A stretch of 22,935 nucleotides of DNA, from positions 1 to 22,935 of IMG/VR virus record IMGVR_UViG_3300042691_021444. One strand, given 5' to 3'. Both the position numbers and the translations under genes were made by a program. Below, piece after piece: positions 21,694 through 22,935 of the stretch. The stretch's first letter is position 1; the number at the start of each line of letters is the position of its first letter. The notes below the pieces were generated by a model. The model was not told the origin of the DNA and did not search any database. It worked only from the letters and a program-made list of their open reading frames with translations. Source of the stretch: a virus.

Positions 21694-22629
21694 ATGCTAT
21701 CGGGTAAGAACAAATTAAAAATAATAACAATATTAGATTCGGCATTGGGTGTTGGTTCTTCTTTAAAGGGGAACGAACAGGCACACTACTGCCCGTTTTG
21801 TAACCATCACAAAAAGAAGTTGCAAGTAAACTTAGATACCCAAAGATGGCATTGTTGGGTATGTGATTCTAAAGGTAGAAGTATATCTTCACTCCTTCGT
21901 AAACTGAATGTAGACCTTAGAGATATAGGGGTTGTAAAAGATGTATATGGTGATGAGCCTGAATATGATACAAAAGAGGAATATGTAGCAAAACTACAAT
22001 TACCAAAAGAGTTCAAACAACTATACTTCAAACCAAAAGGAATTAATCCAGCTTATAATCAGGCAGTACACTACTTAAATAAAAGAGGTATCACTCAAGC
22101 TGACATCGTAAAGTATAACATCGGATATTGTGAAGATGGTTTATATGGTGGAAGGGTTATTATTCCTTCTTACGATGATAATGGTGACCTTAATTACTTT
22201 GTAGCTCGTTCTTTCTATGAGGATGAAAAAATGAAGTATAAGAATCCACCAATCAGCAGAGATGTAATTGTATTTGAGAATATGATTAATTGGAACGAAC
22301 CTATTACTTTAGTTGAAGGTGTATTTGATTCATTCTCTGTTAAGAGAAATGTAATTCCATTGTTGGGTAAGTTCTTACTCAGTAAACTCAAAAATAAAAT
22401 TATGGAAAAGGGTGTTAAGGATGTAACAATTATGTTAGATTCCGATGCCGTTGATGATTCTACAAAGCATACTGAATGGTTTCAAAAGAATGGAATCAAA
22501 GTTAAAAATATTATACCAACTGATAAGGATGCTGGTGAAATGGGTTTTCAAAAAGTAAACGAAATATTAAAATCAGCCAAAGAAACTACATGGGATGATT
22601 TGGTGATGGCTAAGCTGAATAATATATGA
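21694..22629 (+). CDS. DNA primase, T4 gp61-like (zinc finger plus TOPRIM)
   Basis: 311 residues, similar in size to T4 gp61 (342). The N-terminal zinc-binding domain has Cys33/Cys36 in HYCPFCNHH and Cys54/Cys57 in RWHCWVCDSKG. A linker domain follows (NKRGITQADIVKYNIGYCED, 129-148, and GGRVIIPSYDDNG, 152-164). The TOPRIM core shows the acidic residue Glu208 in LVEGVFDSFS and the DxD pair Asp249/Asp251 in IMLDSDAVDD. It would synthesise RNA primers for lagging-strand replication together with a gp41-type helicase not in this window. It is the first gene after a distinct promoter region and overlaps the downstream nuclease gene by four bases (ATGA). Nothing is missing from the expected catalytic set. 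Confidence 0.93.
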   Translation: MLSGKNKLKIITILDSALGVGSSLKGNEQAHYCPFCNHHKKKLQVNLDTQRWHCWVCDSKGRSISSLLRKLNVDLRDIGVVKDVYGDEPEYDTKEEYVAKLQLPKEFKQLYFKPKGINPAYNQAVHYLNKRGITQADIVKYNIGYCEDGLYGGRVIIPSYDDNGDLNYFVARSFYEDEKMKYKNPPISRDVIVFENMINWNEPITLVEGVFDSFSVKRNVIPLLGKFLLSKLKNKIMEKGVKDVTIMLDSDAVDDSTKHTEWFQKNGIKVKNIIPTDKDAGEMGFQKVNEILKSAKETTWDDLVMAKLNNI

Positions 22630-22935
22630 AATTAAAAAGAATTTATCACATTGCGGATATTCATATCCGAAACGTAAAGAGACACAAAGAGTTTAGAGGT
22701 GTATTTGAAAAGATGTTTGAAGAAATCCGTAAAAGAGGAACGGAAGATTCAATCATTTATTTAGCAGGTGATATTGCGCATGCTAAATTGGAAATGTCAC
22801 CTGAATTGGTAAAAGAAATCAGTTGGTTATTTACTGAATGTACAAAACACTGCCCAACAATTCTCATCGCTGGTAATCACGATTGTAATATGAATAACTC
22901 TGACCGTTTGGATGTACTTACTCCAATCGTAGAGG
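22626..22935 (+). CDS. 47: Recombination/repair nuclease subunit, T4 gp47 / SbcD-Mre11-like (3' end outside window)
   Basis: The frame starts at ATG 22626, inside the primase stop (ATGA), and stays open to the right edge, giving about 103 residues. The calcineurin-like phosphoesterase motifs are in order: HIADIHIRN (8-16, the D-x-H motif), YLAGDIAHAKLEMSPELV (45-62, GD motif) and LIAGNHDCNMNNSDRLD (80-96, GNHD motif). This matches the start of T4 gp47 and bacterial SbcD. With its ATPase partner gp46/SbcC the enzyme resects DNA ends for recombination-dependent replication and degrades host DNA; gp46 would be expected downstream, outside the window. The start is supported by the catalytic motif beginning a few residues in and by the ATGA overlap typical of this region. 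Confidence 0.93.
   Translation, partial: MKLKRIYHIADIHIRNVKRHKEFRGVFEKMFEEIRKRGTEDSIIYLAGDIAHAKLEMSPELVKEISWLFTECTKHCPTILIAGNHDCNMNNSDRLDVLTPIVE

Overview
The window is a stretch of an AT-rich, tailed, contractile (T4-like, myovirus) phage genome or a prophage or contig derived from one. The evidence is a syntenic baseplate block: a gp5-like central spike, gp25, gp6 and a very large wedge protein with a P2 gpI-like region. It is followed by a T4-type primase and the start of a gp47/SbcD-type nuclease. All supported genes are on the + strand. They are packed tightly, with 1-4 bp overlaps or gaps of a few bases, and no gene-free stretch exceeds about 80 bases. I see no tRNA, rRNA, CRISPR array, IS element, attachment site or integrase.

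Layout. (1) 1-1701: three small overlapping genes: a partial phage protein with a conserved Cys/GFSQ motif, an unknown protein with an N-terminus resembling a T4 capsid-targeting peptide, and an Ntn-hydrolase-like enzyme. (2) 1753-6179: the cell-puncturing module: a small coiled-coil protein, a spike protein without a lysozyme domain, a CHAP amidase/peptidase, and a VanY-type M15 peptidase fused to what looks like an alpha/beta-hydrolase domain. (3) 6231-17797: the baseplate wedge: a helical small protein, gp25, gp6, a DNRLRE-like beta-sandwich protein, a coiled-coil protein, a wedge protein with Pro/Gly-rich tail, and a 1737-residue gp7/gpI-like protein carrying PEGA-, Ig- and LamG-like domains. 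(4) 17859-20746: three virion proteins, two of them paralogues, separated by a strong intrinsic terminator. (5) 20783-21628: a small protein, a GIY-YIG endonuclease and another small protein. (6) 21694-22935: DNA primase, and the nuclease gene running off the right edge.

Regulation. Each of the six intergenic gaps longer than 30 bases carries the same motif, ATATTTATA or a one-base variant, 16-31 bases ahead of the start codon. Five sites show no obvious -35/-33 element, which resembles T4 late promoters. The word is the reverse complement of the T4 late box TATAAATA. The sixth site, ahead of the primase, also has a TTTG 20 bases upstream, like a Bacteroidota -33/-7 promoter. Most start codons are preceded by A-rich leaders with no Shine-Dalgarno sequence, and only the gene at 18499 has a textbook one. 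These traits suggest, without proving, a Bacteroidota host.

How it fits together (inference from family knowledge): the spike pierces the envelope, the CHAP and M15 enzymes cut peptidoglycan during injection, and the wedge proteins build the baseplate around the tube. The DNRLRE, LamG and paralogous virion proteins are candidates for contact with host or fibres. Primase and the gp46/47 nuclease system serve replication and recombination.
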